A stretch of DNA of 64,000 nt. It comes from Lunularia cruciata (taxonomy: Eukaryota; Streptophyta; Marchantiopsida; Lunulariales; Lunulariaceae). The notes beneath the pieces are model-generated. The model saw only the letters and a list, made by a program, of their open reading frames with translations, did not search any database and had not been told where the DNA came from. Positions 37,000 to 47,349 of this stretch are shown here, piece by piece. Made by a program: the position numbers and the translations under genes. The first letter of the stretch is position 1; the number at the start of each line of letters is the position of its first letter. The stretch lies in assembly GCA_948567375.1 (NCBI GenBank), contig OX419755.1, forward strand, positions 14,947,001 to 15,011,000, read 5' to 3'.

Positions 37000-37620
37000 C
37001 AAGCAAGGATACTCCTATGTCTACTAGCAGCACTTGCACCTCAACACCATCAACAACAAAGACTCCAAGGAAGAATTTGGGGATAGAGGACTTCTTGATC
37101 TCAAAGCAACAATGGAACTACAATGTGTTGGAGGATGTTGGTAGTCACAAGGCTAACATCACAATGGGCCAATTGATTGCTTTGAACCCTACCTTGAGAA
37201 AGGAGCTTAGAAGTGGTTTGAGTTCTACAAGGAGAAAGAGGAAGAAGAAGGTAAAAGCTCCAATATCAATGGGGGTGGTGGATGCCAAGCCAACACTATG
37301 GGAGGCTTGTGAATATGCCTCCAAGATTGATGTGAGAGTGAATAGTCACAACATCAAGGATGCATTAGTTGATGGAGGATCAACAATAAATGCCATGTCA
37401 GAAAGGTTGATGAAGAAGTTGGGTATGATACCCTCAAGACCTTCAACATTTGTGGTGAGCATGGCAAACAAGCAATAAGACCAGTAGGGGTGATGGATAA
37501 AGTGGTAGTTTCAATTATGGGGGTTCAAAATCTCATGACTTTCCAAGTCTTGAAGGATTCAAGCTATGACTTACTTCTTGGGAGGCCATGGTTGAGAGCA
37601 TCACGCACAACTGATCAATA
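37000..37620 (+). pseudogene. R1 aspartic protease region
   Basis: The frame from about 36870 to 37478 ends in ALVDGGSTINAMSERLMKKLGM, where DGGS (near 37369) stands in the place of the D-T/S-G-S catalytic motif of retropepsins. A downstream piece in another frame, SYDLLLGRPWLRA (37561-37599), is the conserved flap-to-end region. Protease and RT lie in different frames, so a frameshift separates them. An acidic Ser/Glu-rich linker follows (37634-37820). Confidence 0.75.
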
Positions 37621-37821
37621 GCACAAAGGGTACTTGAGGATTGGGCCATCAAACCATAGAGTCATAGTTCCTATGATTAACATCACCAACACTTCACATT
37701 CAGATACACCATCTTCTGATTATTGGGAATCAGATTCTGAAGAAAGAGCTTCAGGTGTGGACACAAGCATGGAAGAGGAGACTTCTACGGAGGAGGATGA
37801 ATCTGAATCTGATTCAAATGT

Positions 37822-39350
37822 GTGTATCCTTTGTGTGCTATGGATTTTGCACCTAAGCCAAAGGTTTTGAAGGACCTAGATAAATCACCATTGACACTTG
37901 AGGAGGTAGAGAGAAGGTTAGCTACCCTCAAGTATAGCCCAAATGTTACCAAGGAGGAGAAGGTGAGATTTGAGGAGATTTTCCACAAGTTCATCCATGT
38001 TTTTGCTTTCAGTTACAAGGATTTGAAGGAAGTCACCTTGGAGGAGCACAAGATAGAGGTGGAGTCACATGCAAGACCAATCCGCCAAAAACAATATCGC
38101 ATTAGCCCACCAATATCTTTGGTTGTGAAGGAGGAGATTGATAAGCTCAAGGAGGCTGGGTTTATCTTTGAGATAGAGAATTCAAAATGAGTGTCTCCAA
38201 TTGTCATTATGAAAAAAAGGAATGGCAAGCTTTGGGTATGTGTGGATTGGAAGAAGCTCAATGCTGTTACCGAGAAGGAATACTACCCATTGCCATTCAT
38301 TGATGAAATCTTGGAGGAGGTTGTAGGTCATGAGAGGTATAGTTTTGGAGATAGTTATAGTGGATATAACCAAATCAAGATTGCACCAGAGCATCAACAA
38401 CTCACCACATTCACCACACCTTGGTAAACTTATGCTTTCAAGGTCATGCCTTTTGGGCTTTGCAATGCTCCAGCCACATTCCAATGGTTCATGAACAAGG
38501 TATTTGAACCATTCATTGGGAAATTTGTGAGAGATTTCATTGATGACTTTTGTGTCTATGGGAGCAAGGAGGAGCACTTTGAGCACCTAATCAAGGTCTT
38601 GCAATGCTTGGATGAGGCAAATGCATCACTCAACCCAAAGAAAAGCATTTTTGGATGTGAAGAGGGTCTACTTTTAGGGCACATCATCTCCAAGGATAGA
38701 ATAGCAGTTGATCATAAGAAGGTGAGGAAAATCTCATACCTTCCATTCCCTTCAAGCTTGACAAAGTTACATCAATTCTTGGGGATGGTTGGATATTATA
38801 GGAGGTTCATCTTCTGATTTTCCAACAAGGATTATGCATTGACCATCTACATGAAGAAGGGTGTAGATTACATGGTGATTTTGGAGGACAAGAAGGCTCT
38901 CAAAGCTTTTGGGGAGCTCAAGCGATCCCTTGTTGTAGCTCCAATTCTTGCTAAACATGATTGGAGTAAGCCTTTCATCCTCTACACTGATGCTTCTAAT
39001 GTAGCTATAGGATGCACTCTTAGTCAATTAGACCAAGATGGGCATGATCATCCAATAGCTTATGCTAGTAGGCAGATGGTTTCAGCAGAGAAAAACTACT
39101 CTGTCACGGAGAGAGAAGGGTTGGCAGTGATCTTTGGTCTCAAGAAGTTTAGACACTACTTGATTGGAGAGAAAGCCACCATTGTCACGGATCACAAGGC
39201 TTTGAAGTACATCTTCAACAAGCCTAATGTTGAAAGGAGACTAGCAAGGTGGATGATACTCTTGTCTGAGTATGACTACACCATTGAGGATAGGCCAGGA
39301 AAGAAATATGCAAATGTTGATTTGTTATGTAGAGCCTATGATCATGATGG
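37822..39350 (+). pseudogene. R1 reverse transcriptase and RNase H
   Basis: A single frame from 37822 to 39924 carries RT then RNase H. RT motifs are WVCVDWKKLNAVT, YPLPFIDEIL, MPFGLCNAPATFQ and the active site FIDD (38536-38547). Stops fall at 38188-38190 (TGA where Trp is usual), near 38427 and near 38817. RNase H shows ILYTDASNVAIG, ERE and VTDHKALKYIF, with its catalytic acids in place, and it runs to about 39345. The enzyme would copy element RNA into cDNA in cytoplasmic particles. Confidence 0.92.
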
Positions 39351-40735
39351 AGATAACCCAATGGATGATTCCCTCCCGGATGAGGAGCTCATGACAATCT
39401 TAGTCACTCAAGAGGTTCCAATGGAGTACAAGGAGATTGTGGATTTTGTGACAAGAAGTAACTATCCAAAAGGGATGCATGCTAGGAAGAGAAAGGCCCT
39501 TGCAGCAAGATCTAGACCTTACACAATGGTGGAGGATATTATTTTTCACCAAGGAGCAGACGGTCTACTTCAAAGAGCAGTGGGTAAGGAAGAGTTTATC
39601 CTACTCATAAAGGAGTTTCATGAAGGTTTAGTATGTGGAGGACACTTTGCAAGAAAGGTGACTGCTTTCAAGATTCTAGATGCAGTTTACCATTGGAGAG
39701 GGGTTTTCAAGGATTTTTTTGATTATTGCAAAACTTGTCATGTTTGTCAAGCTTTTGCTAGAAAGTCTACATCCACTCCACCACTTAGATCAATTCCATT
39801 GCTAGGACCTTTTGAGAAGTGGGGAATTGATTTTGTAGGTCCTCTCAATAGAACCCCAAGGAACAATTGGTACATTATGGTAGTTACTGATTACCTTACC
39901 AAGTGGGTTGAGGCTAGCCATTGAGGGACAAGAATGAAGATGAAGTGGATAGATATCTTTATGAACGCATTAGCACTAGGTTTGGATGCCCTTTGGAGTT
40001 GGTTTTTGATAGAGGAGGTGAGTTTATAGGAAGCATTACTATAGCCATGCTACTACATTTCTCTATCACACATAGAGTAACTACATCCTATAAGCCAAAT
40101 TCCAATGGCTTGGCAGAGAGAACCAATCAGACCTTGTGCATGATGTTGGCCAAAGATGCAGAAATAGAGGGGGCTAAACATCATTGGGACAAGAGGATTC
40201 ATGCAGTTTTGTGAGAGTATAGGACAACCATGAAGACTTCCACCGGATATTCTCCATTTCAATTGGTATATGGTATTGAGTCTACCTTACCTATTCACTT
40301 TGATCTTCCTACCTTCCAAAGCATTCATAAGAGATTGAAGAAAGCACAAGGAGGTGATGCAGAGAAGTCAAGGAAGGATCAACTCATGGAGTTGAAAGAG
40401 GCAAGAGCAGTTGCTATGGTTTGAGTAGAGCAAGCCCAAAGGAAACAAAAGGAGAGCTATGACAAGAGGTAAGGCAAGAAGAAGGTGGAGCCTTTCAAAG
40501 AAGGTGATTGGGTAATGTTGTTTGATTCCATTTGATTCAAGAGAATGCAAAAGAAGTTTTTGCCTTAAGTACTTTGGACCTTTCATAGTGGAAAAGGTGT
40601 GGGGCAATTACACCTATGATCTCAAGGATTTGGGAGGAAGACACTTTGATAAGATTAACCATGATAAGTTGAAGATGTACCATAGAAGGTAGAGAGACCT
40701 TCACTTTGAGGACAAAGTGAAAACTTAGTCCGGAG
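39350..40735 (+). pseudogene. R1 integrase
   Basis: The zinc-binding H2C2 region (HEGLVCGGH and CKTCHVC, near 39620-39750) is followed by WGIDFVGPL with the first catalytic Asp. A frameshift near 39921 moves the rest to another frame with VFDRGGEF (second Asp) and LAERTNQ, whose Glu at 40116-40118 is retained. The C-terminal part continues to about 40690 with added stops. No chromodomain follows. Unlike elements 1 and D, the D,D-35-E triad is intact apart from the frameshift. Confidence 0.9.
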
Positions 40736-40740
40736 GTAAA

Positions 40741-41419
40741 TGGAACACCCATGTGTGCATGTGTGTGGTATTGTAATATTTAGCTTGGTATTACAAGAAA
40801 TATTATTTATATAGAGATAAAGGATGGTTCTAAATTAGTCATGGTTAGCTAAACTTAGTCATAGCTAAGATAGAAGGGACCTTACTTTAGAGGAAGTAAA
40901 AAAGATGAGCACTACTATTTTGGATTTTAGTGTGTTGACTTGGTATTATTCCTAGGTGTTTGGCTTTGAAGAAAGAATTGGAAACTCTTGGGCCGCAAGT
41001 CTTTTTGTTTTGGGTTCGTCTTTAGTCCAAGGATAGCCCATGTGAATCCTTGACTTAGTGGTTGGGTCAAGATAAGACCACATGCTTAGGGAAATATGCC
41101 CATGTGAATGGATATTCCTTTCTAGTTTTTGACTTAACTTGACTTTTAGTCTAGTAACTTGAGTTACTGCGGTAATTAGTAACTTTGGTGCGTAACTATT
41201 TCAAAAGTATATAAACAAAGGATGAGGAGGTACTCATCATCCTTTCATTTGCAACTATCTCTCTCTCATTGAGTTCTCTAGTGAGCGATGTCTTGAGTCT
41301 TGGAGTGTTAGCCTTGGAGGAGTATGATGGAGTTGGGATTCCTTGTCTTCTTAGTCCATGGTGCACTACCATAATAGCCATTAGAGGTTCATCCTGAGTG
41401 AGAGATAGGCCGGCTCATA
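40741..41419 (+). repeat. R1 3' LTR
   Basis: It starts TGGAACACCCATGTGTGC just after the purine run GGAGGTAAA and ends GGCTCATA, about 679 bp. Differences from the 5' LTR are spread along its length, including two small deletions. A good TATA box, TATATAAA, lies at 41208-41215, followed by a pyrimidine-rich stretch, as expected of a promoter and start site inside the LTR. Confidence 0.92.
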
Positions 41420-41423
41420 GACT

Positions 41424-41889
41424 AACATCTAATCTATCAGGCACTCTATAACCACCTACCACACCTGCACTAGGATGTCTAGGAGCCATGGATGTTGTTT
41501 TTAGTGCTTCAAAGAGTGTGAAACACTAGATGAATCTGATCTGCCTATTGGCCTCTCCTCTTTGTAGATCCAACTCCACTAATGGTCCTCTAAGCTTTGG
41601 AGCATGTATTGCACTACTAGTCACTATGATACATGCATCTACTTGTGTTGCTCCACACATGAAGTCCAAGACGTCTCTATTACCAGCATAAGAAGTAGAA
41701 GCCTCAACACCCAAATCTGATCTCCTTTGAGCTATAGTTATGCTAACTAATCTTTGCTCCAACTGCTCAATCCAAGTAGCCATGGCTATATTAGAAGCAA
41801 GGTTAGGTATTGCACCCTTACTAGGTGTGGATTCTCTATCACCTAAATTGCCTCTACCACCTACCATAGTAGCCCTACCACTCCATAAT
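41424..41889 (-). pseudogene. Element B, middle part (minus strand)
   Basis: A minus-strand frame (41930 down to 41526) begins within the adjoining LTR and encodes GRGNLGDRESTPSKGA and MATWIEQLEQRLVSI. This looks like an N-terminal gag or linker segment. It lies between the solo family-A LTR and the R1 insertion, and if both are removed it joins the B parts on either side. I cannot assign a domain. Confidence 0.5.
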
Positions 41890-42252
41890 TGTAAAAGACC
41901 AAGGAGAGAAATAGGAGGATGGAAAATCAAAGTGAAAGATCATATTGGAAACTTTGAACAAAGGAAACTCCAAATGCCTAACATGAGCTTTGTTATTTAT
42001 AAAGAACATACAAGGCTCTTGAGAAGCTTCTCATGAAGCTTCCTAAAAGCCACTTTGTTAGAGTGCAAGCCAAGCTAATCGAGAAGCTTCTTCCTAAAAT
42101 TCATTACTTGGCATGCACATTATGCAATACTTGGAAGGTACCAAGTAGCTCCCTAGATGCTTCTAGAATAGTCTTATAATTCTTGGCTAATTTGGCATAC
42201 TTTCTATTTCATTAGTCTTGCCTAACTTGTCGATAACCTCCATATTGTTACA
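41890..42252 (-). repeat. Solo family-A LTR (minus strand)
   Basis: On the minus strand it runs from TGTAACAATATGGAG to GGTCTTTTACA, 363 bp, matching the 3' LTR of element 1. Flanks read ATAAT (41885-41889) and ATAAC (42253-42257), a likely 5-bp target-site duplication with one change. No internal sequence adjoins it. Three perfect GAAGCTTC octamers lie at 42023, 42035 and 42083. Confidence 0.88.
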
Positions 42253-42257
42253 ATAAC

Positions 42258-43575
42258 TCAAGGTGAAGGTCAAAACATTGGTCATGAGTGAGACCAAATT
42301 TGTGGCAATGATCACACTATCTTTATGTTGGCTATGATGCACCAAAGATATCATATCCATTGGCCTGAGTGCACTCTTTATTGTAATGAGGTCCACCACA
42401 AGTCCAACAAGCAACACCACCAAGCTGTTGCTAACCTAAAAATGAAAGTAAGGGTCTAGGTGCACTAGGCACTCTACTTGCTCCATAAGATCTAGGTTGT
42501 CCACTCTATCTATGGAAGCCAACATGGGATGGTGTACTTTATTGCACTCTAGAAGAAGTTACAATTGTGGATGAGGTCTCCCTCTCAAATCCACATGTCA
42601 TCACTCTCTCCTCTACCATGTTGAGCTGCTAAGCCAAACTAAAGACCATTGCCAAAGTAGGTGAAATAGCTTGTAACAATGTAGCATCACCTACTCTACA
42701 TTACAATTCCTTGTCTAGGATCCTAAACCAAAATTAGACTACTTGGGCCTCAATAGCTCCTTTAGTGAAATTGATCAACCATCTCATGTGAGTGTATGCC
42801 TTGCATAAGCTCTCTTTACCCTTCCATTGGAACTCTTGCACGCTCATCAACTTGTCAATCCACACTCCATGGTAGTTTGCCTCAAACACAGGAAGAACAC
42901 CACCATGGGATTAAACCCTGGTACTACACCACCTCATGTAGTGGTATCTCCACATGTAGTATCACCATCTCCAACTAGTGCACCTTCACTAGATCCACCA
43001 ATGCTATTAGAGCTAAAACTCATAGGTATTGTCAATCTATCTCTAGCAATTGAGCTTGAAATGATGGAGATGTAGTTCATAGACTAATACTATTTCCATA
43101 GCTTGATCTCCTCCAACTCTCTTGAACTCATGCGAGTCATCCATTGATAGACCTTCTAAGTGCTAAAACAACCCCTTCCATACCATAAATGCTATGAACA
43201 AAGTTGGGTTCCGCATCTATTATAGATCACACCAACTATCTAACTCTTGGATGAGATCATCCAACTCAATGGTACTCACTATACTAGATTAGCACTTGAG
43301 GCACTTGCATATTGTAATGATATCTCATCTAGAATCCCTAAAGAACTTTATCATGACTATCTAACTCAAACAATAATTGTAACCACCACAAGTACCCCAC
43401 CAAGGATCACCACCAAGTGCCATCACCAATTAAACACCACTCACTAATGTCGCGCTAATTATGACAACTATACTATGAGAAAGAGTGATCTATAACATAC
43501 CATAACAACATGCAATCTCACGGTCTATAGGCCATCATTTCTTGCACACCAAAGAGAAACATAAGTAGTTTGATT
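42258..43575 (-). pseudogene. Gag of element B with zinc knuckle (minus strand)
   Basis: The minus strand shows a gag domain with YHGVWIDKLMSVQEFQWKGK near 42860, then FTKGAIEAQVV and NMVEERVMTCGFERE. This is followed by a knuckle-like CWTCGGPHYNKEC near 42370, which has three rather than four residues between the second Cys and the His. The order and strand fit the 5' part of element B. Its N-terminus is interrupted by the solo R1 LTR at 43580. Confidence 0.75.
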
Positions 43576-43579
43576 GGTC

Positions 43580-44254
43580 TATGAGCTAGCCATTCTCTCA
43601 CTCAAGATGAACCTCTAATGGCTATTATGGTAGTGCACCATGGAATAAGAAGGAAAAGAACCTCAACTCTATCATACTCCTCCAAGGTTAATACTCCAAG
43701 ACTCAAGATATTGCTCATTAGAGAACTCAATGAAAAAGAAATAGTTGCAAATGAAAGGATGATGAGTACCTCCTCATCCCTTGTTTATATACTTGTGAAA
43801 TAATTACATACTAAAGTTACTAATTACTAGAGTAACTCAAGTTATTAGGCTAAAATTCAAGTAAAGTCAAAAAGTATAAAGGAATATCCATCCACATGGG
43901 TATATTCCACTAAGCATGTGATCTTATCTTGACCCAACAACTAATTCAAGGATTCCTTCACATGGGCTATCTTTGGACTGTAGAAGAATCCAAAACAAAA
44001 GAGTTCAAGAGTTCTCAACTCTTTCTTTAAAGCCAAACACCTAGGAATAATACCAAGTCAACACACTAGAATCCAAAATAGTGGTGTTTTCCACTTCCTC
44101 TAAAGTAAGATCCCCTCTATCTTAGCTATGACTAACTTTAGCTAATCATGACTAATGTAGAACCAGCCTTTATCTATATAAATAATGTCTCTCAAGTACT
44201 TTTTATACTAGCTAAATATCACAATACTACACACATGCAGAAATGGGTGTTACA
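43580..44254 (-). repeat. Solo R1 LTR, minus strand (copy e)
   Basis: On the minus strand it begins TGTAACACCCATTTCTGC and ends GCTCATA. The flanks are GGTC (43576-43579) and AGTC (44255-44258) on the plus strand, a probable 4-bp target-site duplication with one change. The whole LTR is present, so it is a solo LTR left by recombination. It carries a small deletion relative to the other copies near 44005. Confidence 0.88.
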
Positions 44255-44258
44255 AGTC

Positions 44259-44570
44259 ATCACACTAGTCTCACTACCAAGAGCACTCTAGAGCACCAAT
44301 GCTCTAAAGTCAAGTCATCTTATACAAACATGGTGCACAAACAAGAAGCAAACAATAGAGGTACAATCACAAAAAATCTAAACAAAACCCTCCGTCTCAT
44401 AAATCAACACAAGATTGATTCGACCACTATTTGACATTTGACACAATAGAAGTGTCTACCTACTCTTAAGCTACCAAGATCACCAAGGATGGATCAAACT
44501 GCCTCTCTTAGCCAAAGCTACATATGTATAGGTATCAGTCAACCAATCACTAAGACAACAAGTGAAGGTG
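44259..44570. other. Unassigned spacer
   Basis: No recognisable feature. It may be the 5' leader of element B, by position only. Confidence 0.4.
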
Positions 44571-44645
44571 GACCAAGTGGCTAGAGCACTAGTTTAAGAC
44601 CAAAGATATGTGGTTCAAACCATGTTGTGCATAATCTAGAAGGGT
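44571..44645 (+). ncRNA. tRNA-like / SINE-like pol III promoter remnant
   Basis: TGGCTAGAGC (44578-44587) resembles a tRNA A box, and GGTTCAAACC (44612-44621) fits the B-box consensus GGTTCRANNCC exactly. The start-to-start spacing is 34 bp, about ten short of a normal tRNA, and the ends do not pair as an acceptor stem. It is therefore not a functional tRNA gene. A tRNA-derived SINE head or a decayed tRNA copy is more likely. Confidence 0.4.
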
Positions 44646-44649
44646 AGGT

Positions 44650-45888
44650 AGATTTTGCCAAATGGTGGCCAAAAACTCATCTAAACTAGATAACCTCACG
44701 CTAACAAGTTGGCCCTTCTAGGCCTTCATAGCCTCTTTGGCCCACAACCCTATGCCTTGAAGCCTCTAAATGCCCAAATAAGGCCTTTCTTCTTGCCAAT
44801 TTGAATCCTTTCCAAATTTGGCAAACCTTCTCCAAATTTGGCCAAGCTTTATCCAACTCTAGCAAACTTGAGCATTTCTTCTTGCCAATTCATACACTCA
44901 CTAAATTTGGCAAAGCTTCACTCAACTTTGGCAAACTCGAGCACTAGCTAGGGCAGTTCAAGTGACCTCTAACTCTAAGCAACCTCCACCAATATGCCAC
45001 ACCTCCTCTACAATTGGCTGACCATCAAATCCTTTGCTAACTCTCAACTTTCCAATTTGGTTTGAAAAACTCAAGCCAAATTGGAAGGATAGGGATGTCC
45101 AAATCCCTAATTTGAAGAGATAGGTTCACAACTCCACATTCACTTTTGCGCATCGAACTCAATTTGCACCAAATCAACCTCGATTTTACCTATTGTGCTC
45201 AAATCAACACACATTTTCTCAAATACTCAATTCTCATAAATTTGGCCAATGCTTCCATACACCATTTGCACTATTGCCAAATCTGCATCAATTCACACAG
45301 AACTTTCACACATAGTCATTCTCATGGAATCTATGACCATGATCAAAGTACCGACAATCAATAAGACTTGGAGATACCACCAACACCTCAATTCATGCAT
45401 TGAATTTCCCCTTGACTATAACTTCTTTGATGTAATAAGTTCACTATTCCACTCAAATCACACTTAAATCAAATATATACTCAATCCTTCACTCAACAAT
45501 TTGCCAACAACCAAGCATTGATTACAATCAAGCCTCACCTACTCTAACTAAGAGACTCAAAGTGATGCTCATTGACCTCTATCTACCATAATGAAGAACT
45601 CAAAGGCTCAACATCAGAGAAGTGAGTTCTCTAATAATGCACTTCAAAGATATACCCCTCTACTCGACCTAGGTCTCCAATCCTAACGGTGCCATTGATA
45701 GCCCATCCAACGGTGTGAATGGTATGAATGATGGTGGATCAAACCATGTGATCAATAATACTAACATTAAATCAGACAGGCAAAAAGTATTCCATGAGTA
45801 ACTACCTAAATACTTATGACTACCAACACTACCACTCCAACGTCCGTGCAACCTAGCTTCAACACTACAAATGTTGTGGTAGTGATAA
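44650..45888 (-). repeat. Long R2 copy (minus strand), probably an LTR
   Basis: Read on the minus strand from 45888, it matches the R2 copy at 63095-64000 for its whole visible length of about 0.9 kb. Shared stretches include ATTTAGGTAGTTACTCATGGA-like sequence, CTCACTTCTCTGATGTTGAG, TTGGTTGTTGGCAAATTGTTG and GAGAGTTAGCAAAGGAT. The part below about 44960 cannot be compared because the other copy is cut by the window end. An 87-bp tandem duplication (TTTCTTCTTGCCAATT at about 44789 and 44876) lies in this end. Confidence 0.65.
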
Positions 45889-46360
45889 TCCCATCTTTGT
45901 GGTCACCTTCTGTCCGATAGATTTACTAAAAATTATATACAATTGAGTCTTTTCAATATACATGCAAAAAGTTACATAGGTCTAATAAGATCACTAAACA
46001 TTTATCGGTAAATAGTCCGTTACCAAAGTTTATCCACCTTCCAACATCAAGGATGGGATAAGTACTCATATGCACAACTCATGGAGTCAACTACCTAGTT
46101 GATTTAGATTCTCCTAGATATTCTTCTTAGATATCCAACTAACTTTAATTTGTTGAAAATATTTTTTTCCTTTAGTTGTCCATGTCCATGCCACGGTTTC
46201 TTCAAGATTAATTATCAGTACAATTGACTGATGATCAATCTTTCCACCTCTCTAAAAAACGTTTCGAGTAGAAAATGAACCATGTTTAAGTGATTAAGTA
46301 CGAATTTAGTCCACATAAAACGTCCTCTCCTTCTTAAGAACGTCTTACTTCCTTTCTGTT
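45889..46360. other. Spacer between R2 and the AT microsatellite
   Basis: No gene or repeat recognised. Confidence 0.5.
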
Positions 46361-46361
46361 T

Positions 46362-46364
<3 letters not shown>

Positions 46365-46446
<82 letters not shown>
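46365..46446. repeat. (AT)41 microsatellite
   Basis: An uninterrupted alternating AT run of 82 bp. It marks the edge between the transposon-rich region and the RIF1 gene island. Open frames on both strands through it encode only Ile-Tyr repeats and are not genes. Confidence 0.97.
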
Positions 46447-46451
<5 letters not shown>

Positions 46452-46900
46452 ACATTGAACAACAAAAATCATCAAGATTTGCAGTCATAGATAGAAACTT
46501 CAATTACGTCATGCTGTTTTGCGTAAAGCATGGTATGTTCTGGAGCTAATCAAATATGCAGTTTGGCCTCACTAGTGCAAACTGCAATGAACAATTCTCG
46601 CAAAGTACATTACCTAGTGTGGCTATTTCCGGAAAGAAAGGATGGTTTCTCAAGCTTGAACAAGTTTTGAGGGGCTTTGAAACTCCAACATCTTCACTAC
46701 AATCGTGTTTTAATATGCATTCTTAAACGTGCAAGTAAGAGCTTCCTTTACTCTACCAGCTTTGCGCTCAAACTCAAACTCTAGTACTAAATTTTTCTGT
46801 CGTTTGCATTAAAGAGAGGGAGTGTGGACACCACATGGGCAAATGACCAACACTACGCTATTCTGCCGGATAATGGCACCGATTCGGAAGTTTCAAATGG

Positions 46901-46941
46901 TTGGCGCCAATCCTCGGGGAATTCGCGCCCTCGTTTGGCGC
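46901..46941 (+). promoter_or_regulatory. Cluster of E2F-like sites upstream of RIF1
   Basis: Within 41 bp there are TTGGCGCCAA (46901-46910, palindromic), ATTCGCGC (46921-46928) and TTTGGCGC (46934-46941). The last two fit the plant E2F consensus WTTSSCSS exactly. They lie about 410-450 bp before the chosen start codon, in the CpG-containing 5' flank. E2F sites are typical of S-phase genes, which suits a replication-timing factor. Binding itself is inferred. Confidence 0.6.
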
Positions 46942-47349
46942 AACTGAGAGTCTTGGTGGATTGTGTGCCTTCTTCTCTGTGCTGCTGCATCATTCGATCG
47001 ACCGTTCGCCGAGTGAAACCAACCTGTTTCGCTTTCGTTATCTGGTCGATCACATTCCTCAATTGGGTAATTGTAAGTCCGGGGTGGGGGTGGCAGTTAA
47101 TTTGCAGAAGCTTTCGAGCTGCCGTTTTCAGATTTCACTTTCATGCGTCTGTCTCGGGATCTTCCTCGGGAGCTTTCGTGGATCAACTGGCCGAGGCGCA
47201 GCGGGGCTGCTGTCTGGTTGATGAGTTAGTTGTGTTCGAAGGATTATAGAATCCTGGGTACACAGAGTCGGGAACCAGGAACTGTTAGTGATGTAAGGTC
47301 TAGGAATTCAGTTCCAAGCTCGAGGACAACTTTATCGTCTTCATCTACA

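Larger units (their letters stand above)
33618..41423 (+). mobile_element. R1: nearly complete Ty3/gypsy LTR retrotransposon
   Basis: The components are 5' LTR 33622-34305, primer-binding-like site, an extra zinc-knuckle ORF, gag, protease, RT/RNase H, integrase, polypurine-like GGAGGTAAA, and 3' LTR 40741-41419. The flanks carry GACT on both sides (33618-33621 and 41420-41423), consistent with a target-site duplication if the LTRs end in CTCATA. It sits inside element B. There is no chromodomain, and the region after the 5' LTR, TTGGTTCCGTTGCCGGGA, resembles the conserved leader of plant Tat/Athila-type elements. I therefore place it in the non-chromovirus branch. Several stops and one frameshift make it non-autonomous today. 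Confidence 0.9.

Noticed and set aside
46215-46549. Open frames on both strands rich in Ile-Tyr
   Set aside because: They are produced by the (AT)41 run, which has no stops in two frames on either strand.
46824-47249. 141-codon frame upstream of RIF1
   Set aside because: It opens with GTG, has no conserved motif, and contains the E2F-like cluster. It is better read as promoter or 5' UTR. RIF1 similarity begins in the frame that has ATG 47350.
47230-47349. Upstream extension of the RIF1 first exon
   Set aside because: The frame is open but starts with TTG and has no ATG before 47350, which has a good context. It is treated as 5' UTR.
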